From an uncultured Opitutia bacterium (GTDB lineage: Bacteria > Verrucomicrobiota > Verrucomicrobiia > Opitutales > UBA953): a stretch of DNA of 43,567 nt. Shown here in pieces: positions 28,711-35,854 of the stretch. The position numbers were made by a program, and so were the translations under genes. The stretch spans positions 1 through 43,567 of the forward strand of contig CAIXHF010000025.1 in assembly GCA_903919185.1 (NCBI GenBank), written 5' to 3'. Below the pieces are notes generated by a model. It made no database searches, was not told the DNA's origin, and saw nothing but the letters and a program-made list of their open reading frames with translations. The first letter of the stretch is position 1. Each line of letters begins with the position of its first letter.

Positions 28711-29154
28711 TTAGACCTTCTTGAACTCAGGGAACGGCACCGGGTTGGAGGCGTCGTGCTCATGCTTGTCGCCAGCGAAGACGCGCAGCTTGAGAAGCAT
28801 GTCGTTGGCGAGGCGGTTCTTAGGGAGCATGCCCTTGACGGCATGGGTAACCAAGAACTCGGGGCGACGCTCGCGCATGGCAGCGGCGGTGCGGCGGTAG
28901 GCGGTACCGACCCAACCGGTGTAGAACATGTACGTCTTGTCCGTTTCCTTGGAACCGGTAAGGCGCACCTTGTCGGCGTTGATTACGATGACGTAGTCAC
29001 CCGTGTCGACGTGGGGGGTGTAGGTCGGCTTGTGGCGGCCGCGGAGGACATTGGCGATTTTGACGGCGAGACGGCCGAGGACCTGATCCTTGGCGTCGAT
29101 GACGTACCAGGTCTTGTCCTTGAGCTGCACGTTCTTGGCTAGCGTGGTCTTCAT
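28711..29154 (-). CDS. rplM: 50S ribosomal protein L13
   Basis: The 147-residue protein has the L13 blocks 'WYVIDAKDQVLGRLAVKIANVLRGRHKPTYTPHVDTGDYVIVINADKV' (abridged here by its ends), 'YTGWVGTAYRRTAAAMRERRPEFLV' and 'AVKGMLPKNRLANDMLLKLRVF'. It binds 23S rRNA early in large-subunit assembly. The first 22 bases before the ATG are C/T-rich (CCGACTTTCCCTCTTT) with no purine-rich ribosome site. A TTGACG hexamer lies about 40 bases upstream but has no good -10 partner. It is followed by rpsI. Confidence 0.96.
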   Translation of the reverse strand: MKTTLAKNVQLKDKTWYVIDAKDQVLGRLAVKIANVLRGRHKPTYTPHVDTGDYVIVINADKVRLTGSKETDKTYMFYTGWVGTAYRRTAAAMRERRPEFLVTHAVKGMLPKNRLANDMLLKLRVFAGDKHEHDASNPVPFPEFKKV

Positions 29155-29259
29155 AAAGAGGGAAAGTCGGAAAATGAGAAGTCACCCACCTCCGTCAACA
29201 CCCGAATATGGGATTTGAGGGGAAAGTGCCCCCCAGGGGTGGTCTGGGGCTAAAAACAA

Positions 29260-29287
29260 GAAAGGCGCGACCTGAGTCGCGCCTTTC
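29260..29287 (-). terminator. intrinsic terminator after the outer-membrane-type gene
   Basis: A perfect 12-bp stem GAAAGGCGCGAC / GTCGCGCCTTTC with a CTGA loop; read leftward it is followed by TTGTTTTTAG. It lies 24 bases past the stop of the preceding gene. Confidence 0.82.
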
Positions 29288-29311
29288 GGGGGAAAGCCCT
29301 AAGCTCGGGGC

Positions 29312-30085
29312 TTAGAACTTGAAGTTAGCGTAAGCCTTGAGCCAGACGGTCTTCCCGTCGGTCTTGGCTTGGCCGTCGGTGTTGTAGGTCCAGTTGAGGC
29401 CGAGACCCACCTTGGCACCGGTGCCGATGGCACGAGTCACATCGGCGGAAGCGCCGACGTAGATGTAGGAATTAGCGACGTCGTAGGAGGAATTGCCGGC
29501 GTCAACGAGACCGACGTAAGCCTTGGTTTCGAGGTCGAAGCCCGGGATGCCGAGGTTCTTGCCTTCGAAGTCCTTGGAGCCAGCGACCACGAGGTTGGTC
29601 TGCTTGAGGTCCGTATTGTAGTAGAGGAACGCCGAGGCGCGGATGAAGGAACCAGGCTTCTGGGCGATGCCGACGTAGAACTCGCGGCTGTTGTTGATGC
29701 GGGTGAAGCCATTGCCAGCGAGGGTCGCCACTGCGGTCGAGTTGCTCGTGCGGGACACGCCGAATTCGATCGTGCCGACGCCATTGAGGTCGGTGCGACC
29801 ACCGATGTTGAGCGTGCGCTCGAAGTTGTCGGCGTTGAAGTAACTGACGTAAGCGGAGACGCCGGCAAAGCCTGGGACGGCAGACTCGACGCTGACCGTG
29901 GACTGAATTAAGCCATCGGTGCTGGAGCGCTCCTTACCACGGAAGACGTTCTTCGCTTCCCAAGAGAAGCGGCCGCTAACGGAGATGTCCGAGCTGGGAA
30001 CGACAACGGGGGTCGGGGCGGTTTGAGCGTGAGCGATACCCGCGGTGAAAACAGCGAGGGCGAGGGCGGTGAGGGTGTTCTTCAT
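29312..30085 (-). CDS. secreted outer-membrane beta-barrel-type protein
   Basis: The 257-residue protein has a clear signal peptide (residues 1-20, MKNT... ending AHA-Q). The mature part alternates polar and hydrophobic residues in about ten amphipathic strands ('VSGRFSWEAKNVFRGKE', 'VSAYVSYFNAD', 'RASAFLYYNTD', 'VGLGLNWTYNTDG') and ends in Phe (KAYANFKF), the usual signal for barrel insertion by BamA. The 'NVFRGKERSS' start resembles small outer-membrane proteins of the TorF type, whose role is unknown. It stands alone between two terminators, so it has its own promoter. It may be a small porin; the substrate is unknown. Confidence 0.75.
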   Translation of the reverse strand: MKNTLTALALAVFTAGIAHAQTAPTPVVVPSSDISVSGRFSWEAKNVFRGKERSSTDGLIQSTVSVESAVPGFAGVSAYVSYFNADNFERTLNIGGRTDLNGVGTIEFGVSRTSNSTAVATLAGNGFTRINNSREFYVGIAQKPGSFIRASAFLYYNTDLKQTNLVVAGSKDFEGKNLGIPGFDLETKAYVGLVDAGNSSYDVANSYIYVGASADVTRAIGTGAKVGLGLNWTYNTDGQAKTDGKTVWLKAYANFKF

Positions 30086-30121
30086 AGTTTGGTCAGGAGT
30101 GAATTTTGTAGCCTAAAAATA

Positions 30122-30157
30122 AGCGATGGCAAGCCCCTTTCGGAGCCTGCCATCGCT
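30122..30157 (-). terminator. intrinsic terminator after icd
   Basis: A 10-bp perfect stem AGCGATGGCA / TGCCATCGCT around a 16-base GC-rich loop; read leftward it is followed by TATTTTTA. It lies 29 bases past the icd stop. Confidence 0.8.
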
Positions 30158-30186
30158 GGTAAAACCTTACTATAGAAACCAGGAAG

Positions 30187-31446
30187 TTACATCGCCGCGA
30201 TGATCGCGTCACCAAACTCGGAACACTTGATTTCGGTCGCACCCTGCATCTGGCGAGCGAAGTCATAGGTCACCCGGCCGCCACCAATGGCGCCGTTGAG
30301 CCCCTTCAGGACAAGGTCAGCGGCCTCGGTCCAACCCATGTAACGGAGCATCATCTCCCCCGAGAGGACGACCGAGCCCGGATTAACGACGTCCTTGTTG
30401 GCGTACTTCGGGGCCGTGCCGTGGGTCGCCTCAAAGATGGCGTGGCCGGTAAGGTAGTTAATGTTGCCGCCAGGCGCGATCCCGATGCCGCCGACCTGGG
30501 CCGCCAAGGCGTCGGAGAGGTAGTCGCCGTTCAGGTTAAGCGTCGCGATGACGTCGAAGTCGGTCGGGCGCGTGAGGATCTGCTGGAGGGTGATATCGGC
30601 GATGGCGTCCTTGATGATGAGGCCAGCGCCCGGCAGACCTTCCGGGATTTTGCACCACGGGCCGCCGTCGATTTCGACCGCGCCGAACTCGCTCTTGGCG
30701 AGGTCGTAACCCCACTTCATGAAGGCCCCTTCGGTGTACTTCATGATGTTGCCCTTGTGGACCAAGGTCAGCGATTTGCGCTTGTTCTCGATAGCGTACT
30801 GGAGGGCCGAGCGAATGAGACGCTCGGAACCTGGGCGGGACACGGGCTTGATGCCGAGGCCGACCGTGGCCGGCTGCTCGGCGCCAAAACGAATCTTCGA
30901 AAATTCCTTGGGAAAGTTGGTCTTAATGAACTCCAACGTCTTCAGGGCGATTTCCGAACCCGCTTCAAAGTCGATGCCGGCGTAGATGTCTTCGGTGTTC
31001 TCGCGGAAGATGACCATGTTGACCTTGCCGGGGTTTTTGACGGGCGAAGGCACGCCGACGAACCACTGCACCGGGCGCAGGCAAACGTAGAGGTCAAGCT
31101 GCTGACGCAGGGCGACGTTCAGGGAGCGGATGCCGCCGCCAGTTGGGGTCGTCAACGGCCCCTTAATGCCCACGAGGTAATCGCGGAAAGCGGTGAGGGT
31201 CTCCTCCGGGAGCCAGTTCTGCGTCTTATTGTAAGACTTCTCGCCCGCAAGAACTTCGAGCCATTGGATCTGGCGCTGGCCGGCATAGGCCTTGGCCACG
31301 GCGGCATCGAGAACGCGGACGGAGGCACGCCAGATATCCGGACCCGTGCCGTCCCCTTCAATGAAGGGAATGATGGGGCGGTCGGGGACCGTGAGTTTGC
31401 CGTGGGCGATGGTGATGCGGCCGGCGTTGGCAGGAGGGGTGCTCAT
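30187..31446 (-). CDS. icd: isocitrate dehydrogenase, NADP-type
   Basis: The 419-residue enzyme of the TCA cycle converts isocitrate to 2-oxoglutarate. '[28 protein letters not shown]' contains the substrate-binding Ser that is phosphorylated in E. coli; '[13 protein letters not shown]' holds the catalytic Tyr; '[27 protein letters not shown]' holds the KY pair that selects NADP over NAD in the E. coli-like subfamily. Length fits that subfamily. It is a single-gene unit, with its own terminator, and a C/T-rich stretch before the ATG. Whether it is controlled by an IDH kinase cannot be seen. Confidence 0.95.
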   Translation of the reverse strand: MSTPPANAGRITIAHGKLTVPDRPIIPFIEGDGTGPDIWRASVRVLDAAVAKAYAGQRQIQWLEVLAGEKSYNKTQNWLPEETLTAFRDYLVGIKGPLTTPTGGGIRSLNVALRQQLDLYVCLRPVQWFVGVPSPVKNPGKVNMVIFRENTEDIYAGIDFEAGSEIALKTLEFIKTNFPKEFSKIRFGAEQPATVGLGIKPVSRPGSERLIRSALQYAIENKRKSLTLVHKGNIMKYTEGAFMKWGYDLAKSEFGAVEIDGGPWCKIPEGLPGAGLIIKDAIADITLQQILTRPTDFDVIATLNLNGDYLSDALAAQVGGIGIAPGGNINYLTGHAIFEATHGTAPKYANKDVVNPGSVVLSGEMMLRYMGWTEAADLVLKGLNGAIGGGRVTYDFARQMQGATEIKCSEFGDAIIAAM

Positions 31447-31526
31447 TGGGAAGGGTTAGCAGGGGAAACAAAGACTGCGCAGGGGCGTTTTCAAGCCAAC
31501 ACCACCCGCGACCCCTAGAAACAGAA

Positions 31527-31550
31527 AAGGACCCTCTTTCGAGGGTCCTT
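31527..31550 (-). terminator. intrinsic terminator after the ribbon-helix-helix/Lys-tail gene
   Basis: A perfect 10-bp stem AAGGACCCTC / GAGGGTCCTT with a TTTC loop; read leftward it continues into TTCTGTTTC. It lies 57 bases after the stop of the RHH gene and before icd. Confidence 0.7.
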
Positions 31551-31607
31551 GTGTTACCGGGGGTACCGGCGGCCATCCGTCACGAAGGACGGAAAGACTA
31601 GGAAGAA

Positions 31608-31673
31608 TTACTTCTTCTTAGCTTTGGTGGCCTTCTTGGCGCTCTTCTTAGCAGCAGCCTTTTTCTTTGCCAT
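31608..31673 (-). CDS. possible separately translated 21-residue Lys/Ala-rich peptide
   Basis: An ATG at 31673, in frame with the RHH gene, is preceded by AAGGA seven bases upstream, one of the best Shine-Dalgarno sites in the window. It would give MAKKKAAAKKSAKKATKAKKK, about half Lys, resembling tails of histone H1-like nucleoid proteins. The RHH gene itself starts at a GTG without a ribosome site, so this internal start may be the stronger one. Internal initiation is an inference; the tail could equally be only the end of the longer protein. Confidence 0.4.
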   Translation of the reverse strand: MAKKKAAAKKSAKKATKAKKK

Positions 31674-32003
31674 AGTTTTTTCCTTATTTTGGATCGTTGT
31701 TGGGTTAGAGGGCAGCGCCTGAAGCGCCACCCTGACGATTCGCCCTACACTTACCCTGGCGTTGCGCGCCTGACGGGTGATACGAGTGCGGAGCTCCGAC
31801 GGTACGCGGAAAGAAACTTGGCGAGAGCGAGTAGGCTCTAAGGCCGGACGGGCATCATCATAGCAGTCGAGCGCATGACGAATGACTTCACTGAGAGTCG
31901 ACAAACCGGACCGATGCTGAAAGGCGACCGCATCAGAATGGAGCTTCGGGGGAAGCGACACGGTGATCAGGCTTTCGCTGGGGGTTTCGGTTCGGTTCGT
32001 CAC
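31608..32003 (-). CDS. double ribbon-helix-helix DNA-binding protein with Lys-rich tail
   Basis: The 131-residue protein starts at a GTG (32003). Two RHH-like units stand in tandem: residues 11-48 (strand 'SLITVSLPPKL', then two helices) and 61-97 (strand 'RQVSFRVPSEL', then two helices). RHH proteins usually dimerise so that two strands enter the major groove; here one chain could supply both. The last 21 residues, MAKKKAAAKKSAKKATKAKKK, are a histone-H1-like basic tail. That tail begins at an in-frame ATG with a good ribosome site, so it may also be made alone (separate entry). The gene is divergent from a metal-export ATPase and could regulate itself or that gene. No close named family is recognised. 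Confidence 0.7.
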   Translation of the reverse strand: MTNRTETPSESLITVSLPPKLHSDAVAFQHRSGLSTLSEVIRHALDCYDDARPALEPTRSRQVSFRVPSELRTRITRQARNARVSVGRIVRVALQALPSNPTTIQNKEKTMAKKKAAAKKSAKKATKAKKK

Positions 32004-32008
32004 GTTGC

Positions 32009-32025
32009 GGTTAACTCTGGGTTAA
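32009..32025. promoter_or_regulatory. GGTTAA direct repeat next to the RHH gene start (candidate operator)
   Basis: Two GGTTAA copies (32009-32014 and 32020-32025) lie 11 bases apart, one helical turn, six bases upstream of the RHH start codon. RHH repressors usually bind short repeats spaced about one turn apart and often control their own genes. No binding evidence exists; six-base repeats can occur by chance. Confidence 0.3.
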
Positions 32026-32168
32026 GGTGTAGGCATTAATCGCGACTGCGCAAGAGGAATTTTCGTAATCGACGCCGACGGACTTTCGCCGCTCGCAGTT
32101 TCGCCGCCAACAAAATCGTAAACGCAGATTCACTACAGCGACTTTGACTTGTGTTCATCGTAGCGAGA

Positions 32169-32197
32169 TTGACGCACGTAAATTTCGCGCGTAGAAG
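32169..32197 (+). promoter_or_regulatory. candidate promoter of the P1B-4 ATPase, with an imperfect dyad
   Basis: TTGACG (32169-32174) and TAGAAG (32192-32197) are 17 bases apart. Alternatively AAGAAT (32195-32200) lies 20 bases from the -35 box, the long spacing seen at MerR-controlled promoters. An imperfect dyad ACGCACG / CGCGCGT (32172-32178, 32186-32192) fills the spacer. Transcription would begin at or next to the ATG at 32204, giving a leaderless message. Matches to consensus are 4 of 6 for each -10 candidate, so this is tentative. Confidence 0.35.
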
Positions 32198-32203
32198 AAT
32201 CGC

Positions 32204-34105
32204 ATGCATGACGAAGCTCCAGGCGAATGGAAAAAAAATGCGATCTTGGCGTTGACCTGCGGAGTTTTTGGCCTCGCGGCGCTCGCTTGCAGTCACTTTT
32301 TGGCACCACCGAGCGAGTGGGCCTGGTGTGCTCCCGCACTCCTCGCGCTCGCCAGCCTCGCCGGCGGTTGGGATGCAGCGGTCGACGCCTGGGCGGCGCT
32401 CCGTGAGCGCCGCATCGACGTCCACTTGCTGATGTTGCTCGCCGCCGGCGGTGCCTGGATCGTCGGCCACCCGGAGGAAGGCGTCCTCCTCCTTTTCCTC
32501 TTCAGCACCGCGGGCGCCATCGAGCATTATGCGATGGATCGCACCCGCGGAGCTATCGACGCCCTGCTCGATAAAGCCCCTAAACAGGCCCGTTTACTGG
32601 GTTCTGACGGCAACGAGAGCGTCGTGGCGGTCTCCGCCCTGCAACCCGGTCAAATCGTCCTCGTGCTTCCTGGCGAACTCGTTCCGGCCGATGGAATCGT
32701 CACCGAAGGTGAGAGTGGTATCGACGAGTCCAACCTAACCGGCGAAGCCAAGCCCGTGGACAAAGGACCCGGCTCCAGCGTCTCCAGCGGAACGCTGAAT
32801 AGCTGGGGGCGGCTAGTCGTCCGCGTGACCAAGGCCGAAAAGGATAGCGCCCTCCACCGCATTGTGGCCCTCATCCGCGAGGCTCAAGAGAGCAAGGCCC
32901 CGGCGCAACGTGCCATCGACCGCTGGGGCGATACCTACGCCATCTTCACCTTGACTGCTTCGGCCGCCTTCTTCGGCCTGCAACTGCTCCTGGGGCGCCC
33001 GGCGTTGGGCACCGAAGATTCCGCCCTCTACCGTGCCATGACGTTGCTGGTCGTGCTCAGCCCCTGTGCCTTGGTGCTCTCGGTGCCCTCCGCGGTCTTG
33101 GCCGCCATCGCCAACGGCGCCCGCCATGGCATCCTCTTTCGTGGGGGCGCTGCGGTGGAACGCCTCGCCGACGTCGACTGCGTCTGTTTCGATAAGACTG
33201 GCACTTTGACTGCCGGCGAACCCGCCGTCGCGGCGTTAGAGGTCTTCCCTGCGAACGCCGACCGCCGACGGGCGCTCAATGCCCTGCTCTCTATCGAGGC
33301 CAACTCGACCCATCCCTTCGCCGTAGGCATCGTCAAAGCCTGCCAAGCCGAAGGCGCTATCACCCAAGCTGTCACCGGACTCTCTAACTCGCCTGGCCAA
33401 GGCATCGCCGGCACCGTTGAGGGCACCCGCTGGAGTGTGGGCTCCTGTGAATTCGTCGGTGGGCACGACCTCCCCGGTGCCCCAGTCGCCGCCGGCGCTA
33501 TCGTCAGCGAGGTCTGGGCCTCCGACGGCTCCGTACAGGTCCGGGCGACGCTCGTCGACGCCATCCGGCCAGCCAGTGCCCCTACCCTAGCCGCCCTCCA
33601 TCAACAAGGTATCCGTTCGGTCATGCTCACGGGGGATCGCGAAGAAGCGGCCGCCGTCGCCGCCCAGCTGGTCGGCATCCAAAGTTACCGCGCAGGCCTC
33701 ACGCCGGATGCCAAGATGCAATCCATCCGCAAGCTATCGACCGAAGGCCACGTGGTCGCGATGGTCGGGGATGGCGTTAATGACGCCCCGAGCCTCGCCG
33801 CGGCCGACGTGGCCATCGGGATGGGTGGACGCGGGAGCGACGCCGCCCTCGAGTCCAGCGATGTCGTCCTGACCGATGACCGAATCGAACGCCTGCTGAC
33901 GGCCATCGACCTGAGCCAAGCCGCCCGGACGGCCATCCGCGTGAATATCGTGATTTCGGTGGGAGCCGCCTTCACGATGGCCGCCATCGTCATCTTCAAG
34001 GGCGCCCCGCTCACCCTCGGCGTCGCCGTCCATGAAGGCAGCACGGTAATCGTGTGCCTTAATGGACTGCGCCTGCTCGCCCACCGGGCCCGCCGGGGCG
34101 TCTGA
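32204..34105 (+). CDS. metal-transporting P1B-type ATPase, P1B-4 (Co/Fe/Ni export-like)
   Basis: The 633-residue pump moves a metal ion out of the cytoplasm at the cost of ATP. It has no N-terminal HMA or His-rich domain. Order: membrane helices, actuator domain with TGE (179-181), 'LLVVLSPCALVLSVPSAV' with SPC (286-288) instead of CPC, phosphorylation site DKTGT (D330), the HP motif (370-371), GDGVND (522-527) and a last helix with HEGST (610-614). SPC together with HEG-(G/S)-T is the signature of subgroup P1B-4 (CoaT/CtpD), linked to Co2+, Ni2+ or Fe2+ export. The exact metal is not predictable. No Shine-Dalgarno site precedes the ATG. It is divergent from the RHH gene. Confidence 0.88.
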   Translation: MHDEAPGEWKKNAILALTCGVFGLAALACSHFLAPPSEWAWCAPALLALASLAGGWDAAVDAWAALRERRIDVHLLMLLAAGGAWIVGHPEEGVLLLFLFSTAGAIEHYAMDRTRGAIDALLDKAPKQARLLGSDGNESVVAVSALQPGQIVLVLPGELVPADGIVTEGESGIDESNLTGEAKPVDKGPGSSVSSGTLNSWGRLVVRVTKAEKDSALHRIVALIREAQESKAPAQRAIDRWGDTYAIFTLTASAAFFGLQLLLGRPALGTEDSALYRAMTLLVVLSPCALVLSVPSAVLAAIANGARHGILFRGGAAVERLADVDCVCFDKTGTLTAGEPAVAALEVFPANADRRRALNALLSIEANSTHPFAVGIVKACQAEGAITQAVTGLSNSPGQGIAGTVEGTRWSVGSCEFVGGHDLPGAPVAAGAIVSEVWASDGSVQVRATLVDAIRPASAPTLAALHQQGIRSVMLTGDREEAAAVAAQLVGIQSYRAGLTPDAKMQSIRKLSTEGHVVAMVGDGVNDAPSLAAADVAIGMGGRGSDAALESSDVVLTDDRIERLLTAIDLSQAARTAIRVNIVISVGAAFTMAAIVIFKGAPLTLGVAVHEGSTVIVCLNGLRLLAHRARRGV

Positions 34106-34125
34106 CGCCCCCGACAGCCGATGGC

Positions 34126-35847
34126 TTAGCGGAAATCGTTCCCAGCCTCATCCATCAGCTTGAACGTCTCCACGTGGAACGCGGCGTCATGCTTGAAGAG
34201 AAGTCGGACATTACAGGATTTCTCGAGGTCGATGAAGAAATCCTTATCCTCGAGCTTAATGCGGTCGAGGTTGATGGGGTGGAGGACAATGCGGATGACA
34301 ATCTCGCCCGAGGCCTTGCGCTCAGTGCGGAGTCGACGGATGAGACCCAAGAGTTTACGCTGAACCTCGACCGAGACCGTGCGCGGGTTCTTCACGATGC
34401 CGCGGCCTTGGCAATGCGGGCACGCGGTGTACATCGAGGTCGTGTTCGACTCGGTGTGACGCTGGCGGGTCATTTGCAGTACCCCGAGCTGTGAAATCGG
34501 CAAGATCTGGTGCTTCGCGCGGTCGTTCTCCATGGCCTCGCGCAAGGTGTCGAAGACCTTCTTACGGTCCTTGGCGTTCTTCATGTCGATCGTGTCGATC
34601 ATGATGAGGCCACCCAGGTTACGGAGCTGAATCTGGCGAGCGGCCTCGGTCACGGCCTCCAAATTAGCCTGCGTGATAAAACTACCGTCCTTCCCTTCCT
34701 TGCCGCGGTGGGAGCCCGTGTTGACGTCGATGGCCGTGAGGGCCTCGGTCTCGTCGATGACGATTTCGCCGCCACTCGGGAGCGGGACGCGCCGCTGGAA
34801 GAGCTGCTCAATCTGACGCTCGATATTGTAGCGCTCAAAAACCGGGATGGGGTCACTGTAGTGTTCGACGCGCGAACGGGAACGCGGGGAAATCTCCCCC
34901 ACGAGGTCCTGGACCAGCTTGAAGTCGCCCGGGTTGTCGACAAGGATGCGGTCGACTTCTTCCGTGAGGAAGTCGCGGACAGTGCGCTCAATGAGGCCCG
35001 GCTCTTGATACAGGAGCACCGGCTTGCGGTCGGGCGCGTTAATCTTCTCGACGATGGCCTGCCAACGCTTGAGCAGCATGTGCAGGTCGCGCACGAACCA
35101 GCGGGCTTCCTTGCGCTCCCCAGCCGTGCGGATGATGACGCCCATGCCTTCCGGAATGGTCAACGAACGGAGGATGTCCTTCAGGCGGTCGCGCTCGGCA
35201 TTGTCTTCGATTTTACGGGAAACGCCGCAAGCGCCACTGAACGGCATCAGGACGACGTAGCGTCCCGGCAAGGCGATGTTCGTCGTCGAGCGAGGACCCT
35301 TGGTGCCGATCTGATCTTTAACGACCTGAATGACGATGTCGGAGCCAGCTGGAAAGAGTTGCGGGATGTCCTTGGCCTGGTAGCGGGCCTTGCGCTGCTT
35401 CTGCTCGGCGGATTCGTTGTCGCGGATGAATTCGACCTGCGAATCGTTCGCCGCTGGGAGCATGTCCCAGTAGTGAAGGAACGCGTTCTTCGGCTGACCG
35501 ATGTCGACAAAGGCGGCCTTGAGGCCCGCCTCTAGATTCTGCACGCGGCCCTTGAAGATGGCGCCGACCATGCGGTTCTCGCCCTTGTGCTCGATCTCAA
35601 ACTTGTCGAGGATGCCATTCGTTAGGAGCGAGACGCGCTTCTCCAAAGTCTCGGCGTTGATGACGAGCTCGCGGTACGTGTTGCGGTCCTTGGAGAAGTG
35701 CTTGACGATACGCTGCAGCAGGGGGAGCTCCTTGCGGCGGCGAGCGGCCTCTTCGGCGAGCTTCTGCTGATCCACCCCGGTAGTCGGCGGCGTGCCTTCT
35801 TCTGGGGAATCTTCTAGGTGATCTTCGGGTTCGGTATTTTCGGACAT
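34126..35847 (-). CDS. ribonuclease E/G family endoribonuclease
   Basis: About 573 residues from the ATG at 35847; the open frame extends to 35901 but would overlap rodA. An acidic N-terminal extension of about 35 residues and a basic patch precede the S1 domain ('RMVGAIFKGRVQNLEAGLKAAFVDIGQPKNAFLHYWD', abridged by its ends). The RNase H-like catalytic core contains 'TAIDVNTGSHRGKEG' and 'GGLIMIDTIDMKNAKDR' (the two catalytic Asp residues), and the zinc-link 'CPHCQGRG' is near 490. The C-terminal scaffold arm of E. coli RNase E is missing, so it resembles RNase G or short RNase E. It cuts AU-rich single-stranded RNA in mRNA decay and rRNA processing. It starts seven bases after rodA. Confidence 0.92.
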   Translation of the reverse strand: MSENTEPEDHLEDSPEEGTPPTTGVDQQKLAEEAARRRKELPLLQRIVKHFSKDRNTYRELVINAETLEKRVSLLTNGILDKFEIEHKGENRMVGAIFKGRVQNLEAGLKAAFVDIGQPKNAFLHYWDMLPAANDSQVEFIRDNESAEQKQRKARYQAKDIPQLFPAGSDIVIQVVKDQIGTKGPRSTTNIALPGRYVVLMPFSGACGVSRKIEDNAERDRLKDILRSLTIPEGMGVIIRTAGERKEARWFVRDLHMLLKRWQAIVEKINAPDRKPVLLYQEPGLIERTVRDFLTEEVDRILVDNPGDFKLVQDLVGEISPRSRSRVEHYSDPIPVFERYNIERQIEQLFQRRVPLPSGGEIVIDETEALTAIDVNTGSHRGKEGKDGSFITQANLEAVTEAARQIQLRNLGGLIMIDTIDMKNAKDRKKVFDTLREAMENDRAKHQILPISQLGVLQMTRQRHTESNTTSMYTACPHCQGRGIVKNPRTVSVEVQRKLLGLIRRLRTERKASGEIVIRIVLHPINLDRIKLEDKDFFIDLEKSCNVRLLFKHDAAFHVETFKLMDEAGNDFR

Positions 35848-35854
35848 CTCGGAA

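Noticed and set aside
29155-29240. Possible L13-type autoregulatory leader and TTGACG promoter before rplM
   Set aside because: No matching -10 box and no clear leader structure could be drawn by eye.
30421-31518. 365-codon plus-strand frame antisense to icd
   Set aside because: Antisense shadow of an unmistakable isocitrate dehydrogenase; no motif of its own.
34095-34111. GGGGCG/CGCCCC hairpin over the stop codon of the P1B-4 ATPase gene
   Set aside because: Only six pairs and no T-run on either strand; it may slow convergent transcription, but calling it a terminator is not supported.
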